The notes under the pieces were generated by a model, which did not search any database, was not told the DNA's origin, and saw only the letters and a list, made by a program, of their open reading frames with translations. A stretch of DNA of 64,000 bases from positions 531,492 to 595,491 of the forward strand of contig NZ_QMIK01000003.1 of the NCBI RefSeq assembly GCF_003316845.1, in the 5' to 3' direction. Numbering within the stretch: position 1 is the first letter of the stretch; every line of letters begins with the position of its first letter. The translations under genes were made by a program, and so were the position numbers. Positions 1 through 7,843 of this stretch are shown one piece after another. This DNA comes from Cognataquiflexum aquatile (GTDB taxonomy: Bacteria > Bacteroidota > Bacteroidia > Cytophagales > Cyclobacteriaceae).

Positions 1-699
1 AGTGAAATGACATTTTTCAGGGGCATATTCTGAATAGGGTGCGGGCCCTAGCCACATGTCCCAATTCAGGTTTGGTGGAGGGGTTTGATAGTTGAGCTTT
101 TCGATGATCGGGGGTTCGCCGGTTTTCCAAAGCCTCACTGTTTTGATTTTTCCCAACTCCCCGGATTGGATGATCTCGGCCACACGGTGGTAATTGTCTC
201 CGGCATGGATCTGAGTGCCCAATTGGAAAACCCTGTTGTTTGACTTTTGCGCAGCCAACATCAACTGTCCTTCTCTCAGTGAATAGGAAAGCGGCTTTTC
301 TCCATAGACATCTTTGCCTGCCTGAAATGCCAAAATGGCGATCTGTGCGTGCCAATGGTCCGGAGTGGCGATGGTGACAGCATCGATATCCTGCCTTTCC
401 AGAACTTTTCTGAAGTCGGTATAAATCTGGGCTTTGGTATCAGGATGGATTTTTTTGAGTTGGGTCAAAGCTTCCTTGGCGTGCTCTTCATCGACGTCAC
501 AGAGGGCGACGATTTCAGCTTCGGGTAAGTTGGCAAACCAATTCATATGTGCCAACCCCATTCCCCCCAATCCGATATGGGCAATCCTGACCCTGTCAGA
601 GGCGGCTGCTTTCAGACCCTGGAATGGTAAAAACTGAAGTCCCAAAGCAGTAAGGACAGAGTAGCGTACAAAATCCCGCCTATTGATATGTTGACTCAT
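1..699 (-). CDS. Gfo/Idh/MocA family oxidoreductase, partial (3' end outside window)
   Basis: Open from an ATG at 697-699 to the left edge, giving the first 233 residues. The N-terminus begins MSQHINRRDFVRYSVL, a Tat-like twin-arginine leader, so export as a folded NAD(P)-binding enzyme is likely. A Rossmann segment (RIAHIGLGGMGLAHM) follows at about residues 38-52, then ATPDHWHAQIAI and GEKPLSY. The EKP motif is the conserved lysine/proline site of Gfo/Idh/MocA dehydrogenases. The family oxidises or epimerises sugars and inositols; the substrate cannot be read here. It is transcribed divergently from the membrane protein at 902. A second, different member of the family lies at 2233-3408. Confidence 0.85.
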   Translation of the reverse strand, partial: MSQHINRRDFVRYSVLTALGLQFLPFQGLKAAASDRVRIAHIGLGGMGLAHMNWFANLPEAEIVALCDVDEEHAKEALTQLKKIHPDTKAQIYTDFRKVLERQDIDAVTIATPDHWHAQIAILAFQAGKDVYGEKPLSYSLREGQLMLAAQKSNNRVFQLGTQIHAGDNYHRVAEIIQSGELGKIKTVRLWKTGEPPIIEKLNYQTPPPNLNWDMWLGPAPYSEYAPEKCHFT

Positions 700-901
700 A
701 AGATTGGTTTTTTGGGTTGGTTTTAGGGTTTTTGAAGAAGGCCCTTCTTTTAATTTCAATATAAATAAAAAAAATGTGTGATTTTTATCTCCTTCCTCAA
801 GATTGGCTTTTGTTTATATTTATTGGATAATAGAAATATAAACGGGGAACAGATGCCATAAATGGCTGATAACCAATTTTGAAAATCGGAGTTGTAAAGG
901 T

Positions 902-1759
902 ATGGTAAAGAGGTTTTTTGATTGGCAGATTGGAATTTTCGATTTATTGGATGAACACTGGGAAAGTGAGTCTGTATCCAAATGGATCAGCAACATTGTC
1001 GTGATGTTTTTTGTAGGAGGTTTGCTGATGGGACTGCTTTCCTACCTTAATATTCTCCATTTTGGGGAGAAGTTTACTGCCTTCTTTGCAATAGAACTGG
1101 CTTTCAACGTGCTTTTGGTATTTGAAGTGTTGGGATTGATTTTTTTGATTCCAAAGTCTGTGGCGGATTCTGTCGGAAAGCAGTTTGAAATAATTTCCCT
1201 CCTCTTGTTGCGGGATGCTTTCAAGGAGTTTGGACATTATCTGGGAGACATGACCTGGGAAGTTGGGTTTTTGATGGAACTACTTCCCATTGTGTCCGAT
1301 GCCTTTGGCGCGGTCGTGATTTTTTTGATCACAGGGCTTTTTTACAGAGCACAGAAGCATATCCGAATTACCAGGACCTACGAAGAGCAAAAAGGATTTG
1401 TGTCTATCAAAAAGTTAATGTCTATTTACCTGACGGCTTCTTTTATACTTTTGGGGATTTATGACATTTTCACGGCCTACCAAACCCATGAGTTTATTTA
1501 CAGTATCAAGTTGTTTTATACCTTGCTTATATTCACAGATGTGTTTATCCTGCTGTTTTCATTGCGGTACACGACCAAATACTATAACCTTTTCAGGTAT
1601 TCCTCCTTTGCCTTGGCGACGATATTCCTGAGGCTGACCTTGTCTGCCCCTGCTTATTATAATGTTTTGTTGGCGGTGATTGCCGGCTTGATGGTTTTGG
1701 GAGTTACTTATATTTATAACAAGCTTTTGATGAAACAAGTGGTTGAAGGGAAGGAATGA
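902..1759 (+). CDS. Hypothetical multi-pass membrane protein
   Basis: 285 residues that I do not recognise as a named family. A short amphipathic N-terminus precedes about six to eight hydrophobic segments, at roughly residues 28-50, 60-85, 125-150, 170-190, 200-225 and 250-275. Charged loops between them (FYRAQKHIRITRTYEEQK) suggest an inner-membrane protein, perhaps with an ion-channel-like arrangement, but no signature motif is visible. The ATG at 902 is the first in the frame. The gene stands alone, divergent from the oxidoreductase on its left, with tRNA-Asn downstream. Confidence 0.7.
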   Translation: MVKRFFDWQIGIFDLLDEHWESESVSKWISNIVVMFFVGGLLMGLLSYLNILHFGEKFTAFFAIELAFNVLLVFEVLGLIFLIPKSVADSVGKQFEIISLLLLRDAFKEFGHYLGDMTWEVGFLMELLPIVSDAFGAVVIFLITGLFYRAQKHIRITRTYEEQKGFVSIKKLMSIYLTASFILLGIYDIFTAYQTHEFIYSIKLFYTLLIFTDVFILLFSLRYTTKYYNLFRYSSFALATIFLRLTLSAPAYYNVLLAVIAGLMVLGVTYIYNKLLMKQVVEGKE

Positions 1760-2081
1760 GATGTGATGTGGGTATCCGCTTATTTGCCAGAAACACTATA
1801 TTTTTCTTCAAGCGGGACGGAAGACCGAAGTCGGAAGACGGATGTAGCGGGCTATTAATTCCCAGACCAGAATTAGAATAGATATCATATTTCTAGGCAT
1901 CATTACTTTCATAAATGGGGAAATGGGAAGAGGAATTAAAAATAAGTCCCTGATTTATAGGAATAATTAAGTTGCAGTTGATAATATTCCAATTTTTTTG
2001 TGGAGTCAGTTTGGAAAAAATGGCTTAACCTGCTAATATTACATCACCTTAGACCAAAGGGTCTAATAAAACCAATAAAAT
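1760..2081. other. Non-coding spacer upstream of tRNA-Asn
   Basis: No credible gene. It holds a purine-rich stretch with repeated GGAAGAC-type words (about 1815-1845) and, just before the tRNA, a small dyad AGACC-aaag-GGTCT (2051-2064) in the tRNA leader. No further structure seen. Confidence 0.5.
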
Positions 2082-2155
2082 TCCTCCTTAGCTCAGTTGG
2101 TTAGAGCACATGACTGTTAATCATGGGGTCCTAGGTTCAAGCCCTAGAGGGGGAG
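2082..2155 (+). tRNA. tRNA-Asn (anticodon GTT)
   Basis: Folds as a full cloverleaf. The acceptor stem pairs TCCTCCT (2082-2088) with AGGGGGA (2148-2154), with one T-G wobble. The D arm is GCTC-AGTTGGTT-AGAGC, the anticodon stem CATGA/TCATG closes the loop CTGTTAA with anticodon GTT, and the T arm CTAGG-TTCAAGC-CCTAG is perfect. The discriminator base is G at 2155. CCA is not encoded. Confidence 0.97.
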
Positions 2156-2159
2156 CAAA

Positions 2160-2192
2160 AAGCCTCAAATCGCAAGATTTGAGGCTTTTTCT
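2160..2192 (+). terminator. Rho-independent terminator of tRNA-Asn
   Basis: Twelve-bp perfect stem AAGCCTCAAATC / GATTTGAGGCTT around a GCAA tetraloop, followed by a T run. It starts five bases after the mature tRNA. Confidence 0.9.
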
Positions 2193-2212
2193 TTTATTGA
2201 TATTTTAGCTCT

Positions 2213-2230
2213 TCCCGATAATTATCGGGA
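2213..2230. terminator. 18-bp perfect palindrome at the 3' end of the oxidoreductase gene
   Basis: TCCCGATAATTATCGGGA is fully self-complementary. It sits two bases beyond the stop codon (2233-2235) of the minus-strand oxidoreductase, so it probably helps end that transcript. Confidence 0.5.
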
Positions 2231-2232
2231 GA

Positions 2233-3408
2233 TTAGAGTACTGTATTAAGGGGATATTTAAATTCAGAATGAAGATTGACTTTTGTCCCTGTTGCTGAAG
2301 ATTTTCGTGCCGCTTCCATAATTTCAAGAACATGCAATGCATGCTCAACATTGATTTTTGGTTCGGTTTTGTTGATTATGGATTCAGCTACTTTTGTGGC
2401 GCCCTCTTGCCAAACATAACCGCCGGTCTCTTGATGATATAAAGTTGCTGGATGATCGTAGGAATCATCCAAATAAACACCGTTGGTTTCCCAATCGTAA
2501 CCGATTAATCTCAAATTCCCTTTATCCCCAAAAATCTGAATGGAATGCAATTGTTGACCATGCGCCTCATGGCCATGAGGATCAAAATAATTGAATCCAC
2601 ACATCACATGGCTTATAATTCCTTTGCCATGATCCATTAATATGTGGGCATTGTCCTCTACTTCTACTTTTACCAATCCTTTTTCATAAATCATGCGCTC
2701 AGGATTGACTATACTGGTCATTGCCATTACTGATAAGGCAGGACCAAGTAATCCGGTTAAGGTTGCAATATTATAGACTCCAAGATCTGGCATACTTCCA
2801 CCATCTTTTTCATAAAAGAAAGAAGACCAATCTGGGCCGGTATGCCCATATTGACCATGGGCACTGGCAATTCTTCCTAATTTCCCTTCTTGAATACATT
2901 TTGCCATAAATGAAAATTGCGGACTATTTACAACAGCCGGAGCTCCCCATAATCTCAAATTTTTACTTTTTGCCAATTCTAACAAAGCTTTACCTTCAGC
3001 ATAAGTGGTCGCTATTGGTTTTTCACTCCAAACGTGTTTTTCAGCCATTAATGCTTTTTTATTCAAGTGTCCATGTTGTTGCATGTCAGTAAGTGTGATC
3101 ATCATATCAAAAGGCACTCCCTTGAGCATGTCATCTATGTTCGGATAGGTGGCTGCATTTACCTTATATTCTTGATTTTGAGCCAATGCCCGCTCATATT
3201 TGATGTCACATAGACTCACTATTTCAATGAGTGATGAACTTTGTAAATGTGGGATATATCTGTTGCTAACACTTCCGCAACCTATCACACCTATCCTGAG
3301 TTTTGAGCTTTTGGATTCCTTTGCAAAAGATTCTAAGGATGATAGAAGAATGGCTGCACCTGACATTGCTGTCATTTTCAAAAATTCCTTACGGGAAATT
3401 TCATTCAT
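2233..3408 (-). CDS. Gfo/Idh/MocA family oxidoreductase, exported
   Basis: 391 residues, the usual length of exported members. The N-terminus MNEISRKEFLKMTAMSGAAILLSS is a Tat-like leader with RK in place of RR. A Rossmann motif LRIGVIGCGSVSNRYIPHL follows at about residues 37-55. The sequence WSEKPIATTY near residue 133 carries the family EKP lysine, and a C-terminal beta-sheet domain follows. The role is probably NAD(P)-dependent oxidation of a sugar or cyclitol in the periplasm; the substrate is unknown. It lies between tRNA-Asn and a copy of the tRNA 3' end, so it may have arrived with an element integrated at that tRNA. Confidence 0.88.
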   Translation of the reverse strand: MNEISRKEFLKMTAMSGAAILLSSLESFAKESKSSKLRIGVIGCGSVSNRYIPHLQSSSLIEIVSLCDIKYERALAQNQEYKVNAATYPNIDDMLKGVPFDMMITLTDMQQHGHLNKKALMAEKHVWSEKPIATTYAEGKALLELAKSKNLRLWGAPAVVNSPQFSFMAKCIQEGKLGRIASAHGQYGHTGPDWSSFFYEKDGGSMPDLGVYNIATLTGLLGPALSVMAMTSIVNPERMIYEKGLVKVEVEDNAHILMDHGKGIISHVMCGFNYFDPHGHEAHGQQLHSIQIFGDKGNLRLIGYDWETNGVYLDDSYDHPATLYHQETGGYVWQEGATKVAESIINKTEPKINVEHALHVLEIMEAARKSSATGTKVNLHSEFKYPLNTVL

Positions 3409-3932
3409 GGCTTTTTTTTAATTTAAAAATACATAGTAATAAGAAATCCTGTATTGCTCGATAAAATAAAATCAAGGATATAAATTGAAGATTAAGTATA
3501 ATACTTTCAGTTTTTTTACGACAAATTAAGAATGGCATCAAATGGGTAGATATAAGTTTTTCATTATTTTGGGTCTAAAGTGCAAGCAATCTGCTTCAGC
3601 TTCTGTCAATAGGGGGAGCAAATAAGCCTCAGAGAAACCTGAGGTTTTGTCTTTTGGAAAGGCTTCAGAACATTATTCTGAGTTCTTTTCTTTTTTAGGG
3701 GATTTGGTCGCATCAAAAATTCCTTAGCAAATTTGGTGATAAAAAGTGCTTATTTTGGTGCTTTTTTATCTAGAGCAGGCAAAACGATGGCAACTTTTTA
3801 GCGTGCCGAAAGCCACAACTTCAAACGTTATGGCAGTTATATAAATCCATTTCATTATTCCTTTGATTTGATAAACAGATATTTTCACTCAAATAACTTT
3901 GAACAAAGTTTTTAATTTAGGAAATATAGGGT
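3409..3932. other. Non-coding spacer
   Basis: Over 500 bases without a gene. The first part is the AT-rich promoter region of the minus-strand oxidoreductase. The middle holds a copy of the tRNA-Asn 3' end (3611-3636). The last 300 bases show no clear structure beyond AT-rich promoter-like DNA ahead of 3933. Confidence 0.5.
3611..3655 (+). repeat. Duplicate of the tRNA-Asn 3' end with its own hairpin
   Basis: AGGGGGAGCAAA at 3611-3622 repeats tRNA bases 2148-2159 exactly, and GCCTCA resumes after a one-base length difference. The copy has its own hairpin GCCTCAG/CCTGAGG with a T-rich tail. The rest of a tRNA is absent upstream. This is what an attachment-site duplication from an integrated element looks like, but a decayed second tRNA is equally possible. 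Confidence 0.55.
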
Positions 3933-4805
3933 ATGAAAAAATGGTTTTTACTTTCACTGATCCTGATTTTCCCCCGGTTTTCACTCTGCCAAAACGGAAC
4001 AAATTCGATAAAACACGTGGATAAGATGAACTTAAAAGGGGCTGTCAAAACTATTAAACACACTGCTTATGAACCGATAAGTATTGAATCCGACAGCATT
4101 AACCTGCTAAAGTTCGACTTTTTTGGCATGCATAATTATATCCATAAATTCGATAAACAAGGTTGGCTTCTTGAAAAAACTGAATTGAAACTTAGGGAAG
4201 ATCAGCTAATTCCTTCTGGGATTTGGACCTATGACTATGATGAAGAACATCGGCTTGCCAAAGAATCTTACATTTTTGATGCAATTGACGGTTCTGATAC
4301 AGCAACCTTCGAATATACTTATCCTTTTGATAGCTTAACTACTGTTGTTGAAAAACGAAAAGGTGAATTCCAGAGAATCTATCACTATATACTAGAAAAC
4401 ATGACCGAAGAATTTATCACCATCAACAGTGATATTTCTTATATTAGTAAATCTTTCTTCGAAATGGATGCCCAAAGAAGAATCATAAGAAAAGAGGATT
4501 ACAGCAATGTTTCCAGACTACAAAATTTGACCATCAATTTTTATCAAGATGAAATTTTCAGGACACCTAATAAGGTCTTGATAACCCACTTCAAAAGTGG
4601 ACAAGTTTATCTCACTGAAAATCTACTCGATGAGCAAGGTAATATTACCAGTCAAAAAAATATCTCTTTGAATACTGGAGAATTCAAAACAACAACCTAT
4701 ATGTATATTTATGATACAACTGGCAATTGGATAGAAAAAAAAGAATTTATTGACAATCGCCCAAGAAAGGTCTTTCGTAGAGAGATTGAATATTTTCTGA
4801 ATTAA
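3933..4805 (+). CDS. Secreted protein with YD-repeat-like segments
   Basis: 290 residues with an N-terminal signal peptide (MKKWFLLSLILIFPRFSLC; the Cys may make it a lipoprotein). The body has repeated short motifs of the type FDKQGWLLEKTEL, YDEEHRLAKESYIF, MDAQRRIIRKEDY, LDEQGNITSQKNI and YDTTGNWIEKKEF. This YD/RHS-like pattern forms beta-sheet in RHS and YwqK-like proteins. No catalytic domain is visible. The gene stands alone between a spacer and a convergent small gene. The function is unknown. Confidence 0.75.
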   Translation: MKKWFLLSLILIFPRFSLCQNGTNSIKHVDKMNLKGAVKTIKHTAYEPISIESDSINLLKFDFFGMHNYIHKFDKQGWLLEKTELKLREDQLIPSGIWTYDYDEEHRLAKESYIFDAIDGSDTATFEYTYPFDSLTTVVEKRKGEFQRIYHYILENMTEEFITINSDISYISKSFFEMDAQRRIIRKEDYSNVSRLQNLTINFYQDEIFRTPNKVLITHFKSGQVYLTENLLDEQGNITSQKNISLNTGEFKTTTYMYIYDTTGNWIEKKEFIDNRPRKVFRREIEYFLN

Positions 4806-4843
4806 ACACGTTCTAAGCTATAATTTGAATAGCAATTCATTCC

Positions 4844-5095
4844 CTACACCACCCTCGTCTCAGAATACAGATCGTATGCAGCTACCAAAAGTTGATGGTC
4901 CGGAGCCTGACCATAGCGGGCAAAATTTTTCAGTTCGCTCCGCTGTTCGATATATACCGGGATGTAGGTGCGGTCCAGTTCATCCCAAATGACCAATAGA
5001 TAGGCAAAAGGTGTTTTGCTTAATCGGCCTTTTGCGAGCCATTCCTCAAAAACCGATTCATCTAACGCATTGGGATAGCTTGGGCCTTCAAACAT
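4844..5095 (-). CDS. Small conserved-looking hypothetical protein (83 aa)
   Basis: Acidic, aromatic-rich soluble protein beginning MFEGPSYPNALDESVFEEWL, with no signal peptide or membrane segment. I do not recognise the family. It is accepted as a gene because its composition is protein-like, nothing longer overlaps it, and the AT-rich 130-base gap before the downstream acylase on the same strand fits a separate unit. Confidence 0.6.
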   Translation of the reverse strand: MFEGPSYPNALDESVFEEWLAKGRLSKTPFAYLLVIWDELDRTYIPVYIEQRSELKNFARYGQAPDHQLLVAAYDLYSETRVV

Positions 5096-5231
5096 GATTT
5101 GATTGTTTTAATATGAATTTCAAAGATAAGGATTGGTTGAATGATCCATTCCTAAAGGTAATAAATGAGGTCTTGCTGAAATGTGGGTAATTTGAAAGTT
5201 TTTTCCCCTCACCAGAAGGTAAAAAATCAAA

Positions 5232-7325
5232 TCACTTCTTACCTCCCGGATTATAAATCTCTTTCGCTGTTTTCAGGACCTCGGCCTTATCCAAAGTCAT
5301 CGGTTTCAGCTTTTGACCGAGGAAAAGTTCCATCTGATCATCAAAGTGGGGGCTGTCAGGGTCATTGCTTGCTCCGAAGACATTGATTGTCTCGATCTTT
5401 GGAAGGCCTTCCCCAAAGCGAACCATCATAATATAGGACTCCCCCTGTGTGCCTTTTCTCATCCCGTTTTCCCAAGGCAATGAACGCATGGCTGTAATCA
5501 CATCGTCGATTCCCTGCAACGGTAGCGCCTTGTCTCCTCTTACCAGTTTTTGGTATTCCCCTAAAGTCACCAATTCCTTTCCAAAATGGGTGTTGAAATG
5601 GTCTTTGGTAGCTTTGAGACTTTCTACAGATTCTTCTTCTGTAAGTGTGGTTTCCCAACTCCTCCCATTTTCAGCAAATTTGTCCCACCAATAGTAATAG
5701 ACAAAAGCAAAAACTGCCGCACCTTCACTGTCGATTCCCGAGCGTTTATCCCACTTGTTAATGGCTTCGATCTGCTTGGCGATTTCGGGATATTTGCTTG
5801 GGTTTAGGCCAAAAAGAGATTCCATATTGGTACGGAAAGCCAGTTTTTCAGGCAATTGTCCATCATACTTGATTTCTTTGAAACGCTCGTAGGAAATCCT
5901 CCCCGTGTCGGGCATCAATTCACGGAATCGGGTCGATCGGTTATTGTCCCGCAATAGGTAATCCATGGATTTGGGGTAATTGTCCGGATTGAGATTGTCA
6001 GCCAATCCACTCGCCTTAAAAGGAGAATGGTTGGTGTTGAATAAAAATCCCGAAGCGGGATTGAATTGTTGCGGCAGATCCTCAAAGTCATGGTAGCTGG
6101 TCCACAGGGCTTTTTTGGTATTTCCGGCTACCGTTCCGGTGAAATCAATGGATGGTTCTCTGATGGGGATCAGGCCATTGCTGACATAAAAAATTGTATC
6201 ATACTTGTCAGCGTATACCGTGTTGAAACTTGTCAGTTCCATCCGCGACATGGCTTCACTGAATTCTTTAAAATTCCTCGATTTGTTCATTCTCCACCAT
6301 TGCTCCGGCGCACCGATTCGCTCCAAGGCACCCAAGCGGATTGAAAATGTTCCTTGTTCAGTAACCAAGGTTGGACCGTAAATGCTTTTCCAGATTTTCT
6401 TTGGAAAGGGAATCGTGATCAAATCCCAAAGTTTTACCCGAAGCCAAACTGTTTCTTCTTCCAATTCCAGCCATTCCCCATCTACTAGGTATTGATCCTC
6501 ATTTTTTGGATTGATGTCCAATTGGTACAGATCCAAGAGATCAGGGAAATTAACCGTGTGCGCCCATCCAAGATTTTCATTTACTCCGTGAAAAATCATC
6601 GCTCCACCCGGAAAAAGTCCCCCAAGAATATTCCATCCTTCCTCTGAGTGGAGGTGTGCTTCATACCAAGCTACAGGTCCGTCTAGGGGTTGGTGGGAAT
6701 TGATGGCTAGAAAAGCCTCACCGGAGTCTGTTCGGGAAGAGTGAATGGCAATTGCGTTTGAGCCTTTTGGATCGGCATCAAATGGTACGGTTTCTACTTT
6801 TCCGGAGACGATTTGTTGGACCGCCCGATCTGCTCCGGACATCTGGGCAAGGGAGAGAATATATGCCGCCGTTATTTCTTTGGTATTGACAGGAAAAGCT
6901 TCTTTGAATAAAACTTCCTCAGGATGTGCCAATGCAAAGTCATTCATTCCTGCGGCGTAGGCCTCTAAAATCGCTTTGAATTCCTCTGAATAGGCCGATT
7001 CATATTTGGCCTCTGCGATTTCAACGGTTTGGAGTAAATGTCCAAAAAAATCCACAGCAGCTCCGTCTTGCCCATAAACCCTTCCCAACATTCGCTTCCC
7101 GGCAAGCAATGTTTTTTGGATAGTTTCAAAATCATCTTCGGCATGTGCCCAAGCCAAACCGTAGGCGACATCTGGATCTGTTATTCCAAAAATATGTGGT
7201 ACACCAAATTCATCCCGAGCGATTTGGACTTTGGAGGTATCCCAACCTGAATGATTAAATGGGGAGTCACAAGAAAAAATTAAAAAGGGAAAGAGCAGGA
7301 AAAGCCCGGTTCGGAATAATTTCAT
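5232..7325 (-). CDS. Penicillin acylase family Ntn hydrolase, lipoprotein
   Basis: 697 residues, the normal precursor length. The N-terminus has a lipobox (LLFPFLIFSCD, Cys19). The alpha chain contains IARDEFGVPHIFG and AYGLAWAHAEDDF, typical of the family. Autoproteolysis is expected between Gly188 and Ser189 (DPKG-SNAIAI), making Ser189 the N-terminal nucleophile. The beta chain has HSPF near the middle and NVFGASNDPDSPHF near the end, the family C-terminal signature. Relatives cleave amide-linked acyl groups from penicillins or acyl-homoserine lactones; the substrate here is unknown. It is probably anchored at the outer or inner membrane facing the periplasm. It is divergent from the TonB-dependent receptor. 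Confidence 0.92.
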   Translation of the reverse strand: MKLFRTGLFLLFPFLIFSCDSPFNHSGWDTSKVQIARDEFGVPHIFGITDPDVAYGLAWAHAEDDFETIQKTLLAGKRMLGRVYGQDGAAVDFFGHLLQTVEIAEAKYESAYSEEFKAILEAYAAGMNDFALAHPEEVLFKEAFPVNTKEITAAYILSLAQMSGADRAVQQIVSGKVETVPFDADPKGSNAIAIHSSRTDSGEAFLAINSHQPLDGPVAWYEAHLHSEEGWNILGGLFPGGAMIFHGVNENLGWAHTVNFPDLLDLYQLDINPKNEDQYLVDGEWLELEEETVWLRVKLWDLITIPFPKKIWKSIYGPTLVTEQGTFSIRLGALERIGAPEQWWRMNKSRNFKEFSEAMSRMELTSFNTVYADKYDTIFYVSNGLIPIREPSIDFTGTVAGNTKKALWTSYHDFEDLPQQFNPASGFLFNTNHSPFKASGLADNLNPDNYPKSMDYLLRDNNRSTRFRELMPDTGRISYERFKEIKYDGQLPEKLAFRTNMESLFGLNPSKYPEIAKQIEAINKWDKRSGIDSEGAAVFAFVYYYWWDKFAENGRSWETTLTEEESVESLKATKDHFNTHFGKELVTLGEYQKLVRGDKALPLQGIDDVITAMRSLPWENGMRKGTQGESYIMMVRFGEGLPKIETINVFGASNDPDSPHFDDQMELFLGQKLKPMTLDKAEVLKTAKEIYNPGGKK

Positions 7326-7843
7326 AGGGTGTCAGTCGCTGGTAAGAATGGCATGCAAAATGCGTTTTTATTACAAACAAAAAAAACAGTCGTCTGTCAG
7401 TTGTTAAGAGATGAAAAAAAATTTCCTCGTTGAATGTTGTATTGATTTTTTTTCCCATTATTATAAGCGATTCATCAGTTGGGCAAGTTTATATCAATGA
7501 AAATTTGTCAATGGTTTTGTGTGAAAAAATCTTGTAAATAAACAGGACCGGATCTTTCGCACCAGATCGATTTTTTTAAATACTCTCAAAAAGAAATTTT
7601 CAAAACCCCTCAAAAAAGTAGATACTTTCAAAAAACATAATAGGATTTTTATTTTGCGATTCAATTTTTTGATGTCTTTCATTCAATCAATACCACAGCG
7701 TAAATAGTGTTTCCATCGCCTTTTTGGCCAATTAAATTATTTTTTTTTAGAATTGATCTAAATAAATTTTGGATAAAAAACAGGCATTTATTAATATTGT
7801 ATTCTTATTTAAAATTAATCCAAATAAATACGATACATAAAAC
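7326..7843. other. Divergent regulatory region between acylase and TonB-dependent receptor
   Basis: 518 bases, very AT-rich, no gene. Poly-T/poly-A tracts occur at 7430-7460 and 7560-7650. Two related 17-bp dyads lie close to the receptor start (listed separately). Confidence 0.6.
7746..7824 (+). promoter_or_regulatory. Two operator-like 17-bp dyads ahead of the TonB-dependent receptor
   Basis: Site 1 (7746-7762) is TTTAGA-N5-TCTAAA, a perfect 6-bp inverted repeat. Site 2 (7808-7824) matches it at 14 of 17 positions. Starts are 62 bp apart, close to six helical turns, and site 2 ends 19 bp before the ATG. The layout resembles metal-dependent repressor sites (DtxR/MntR or Fur type) controlling receptors; which regulator binds is an inference. 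Confidence 0.45.
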
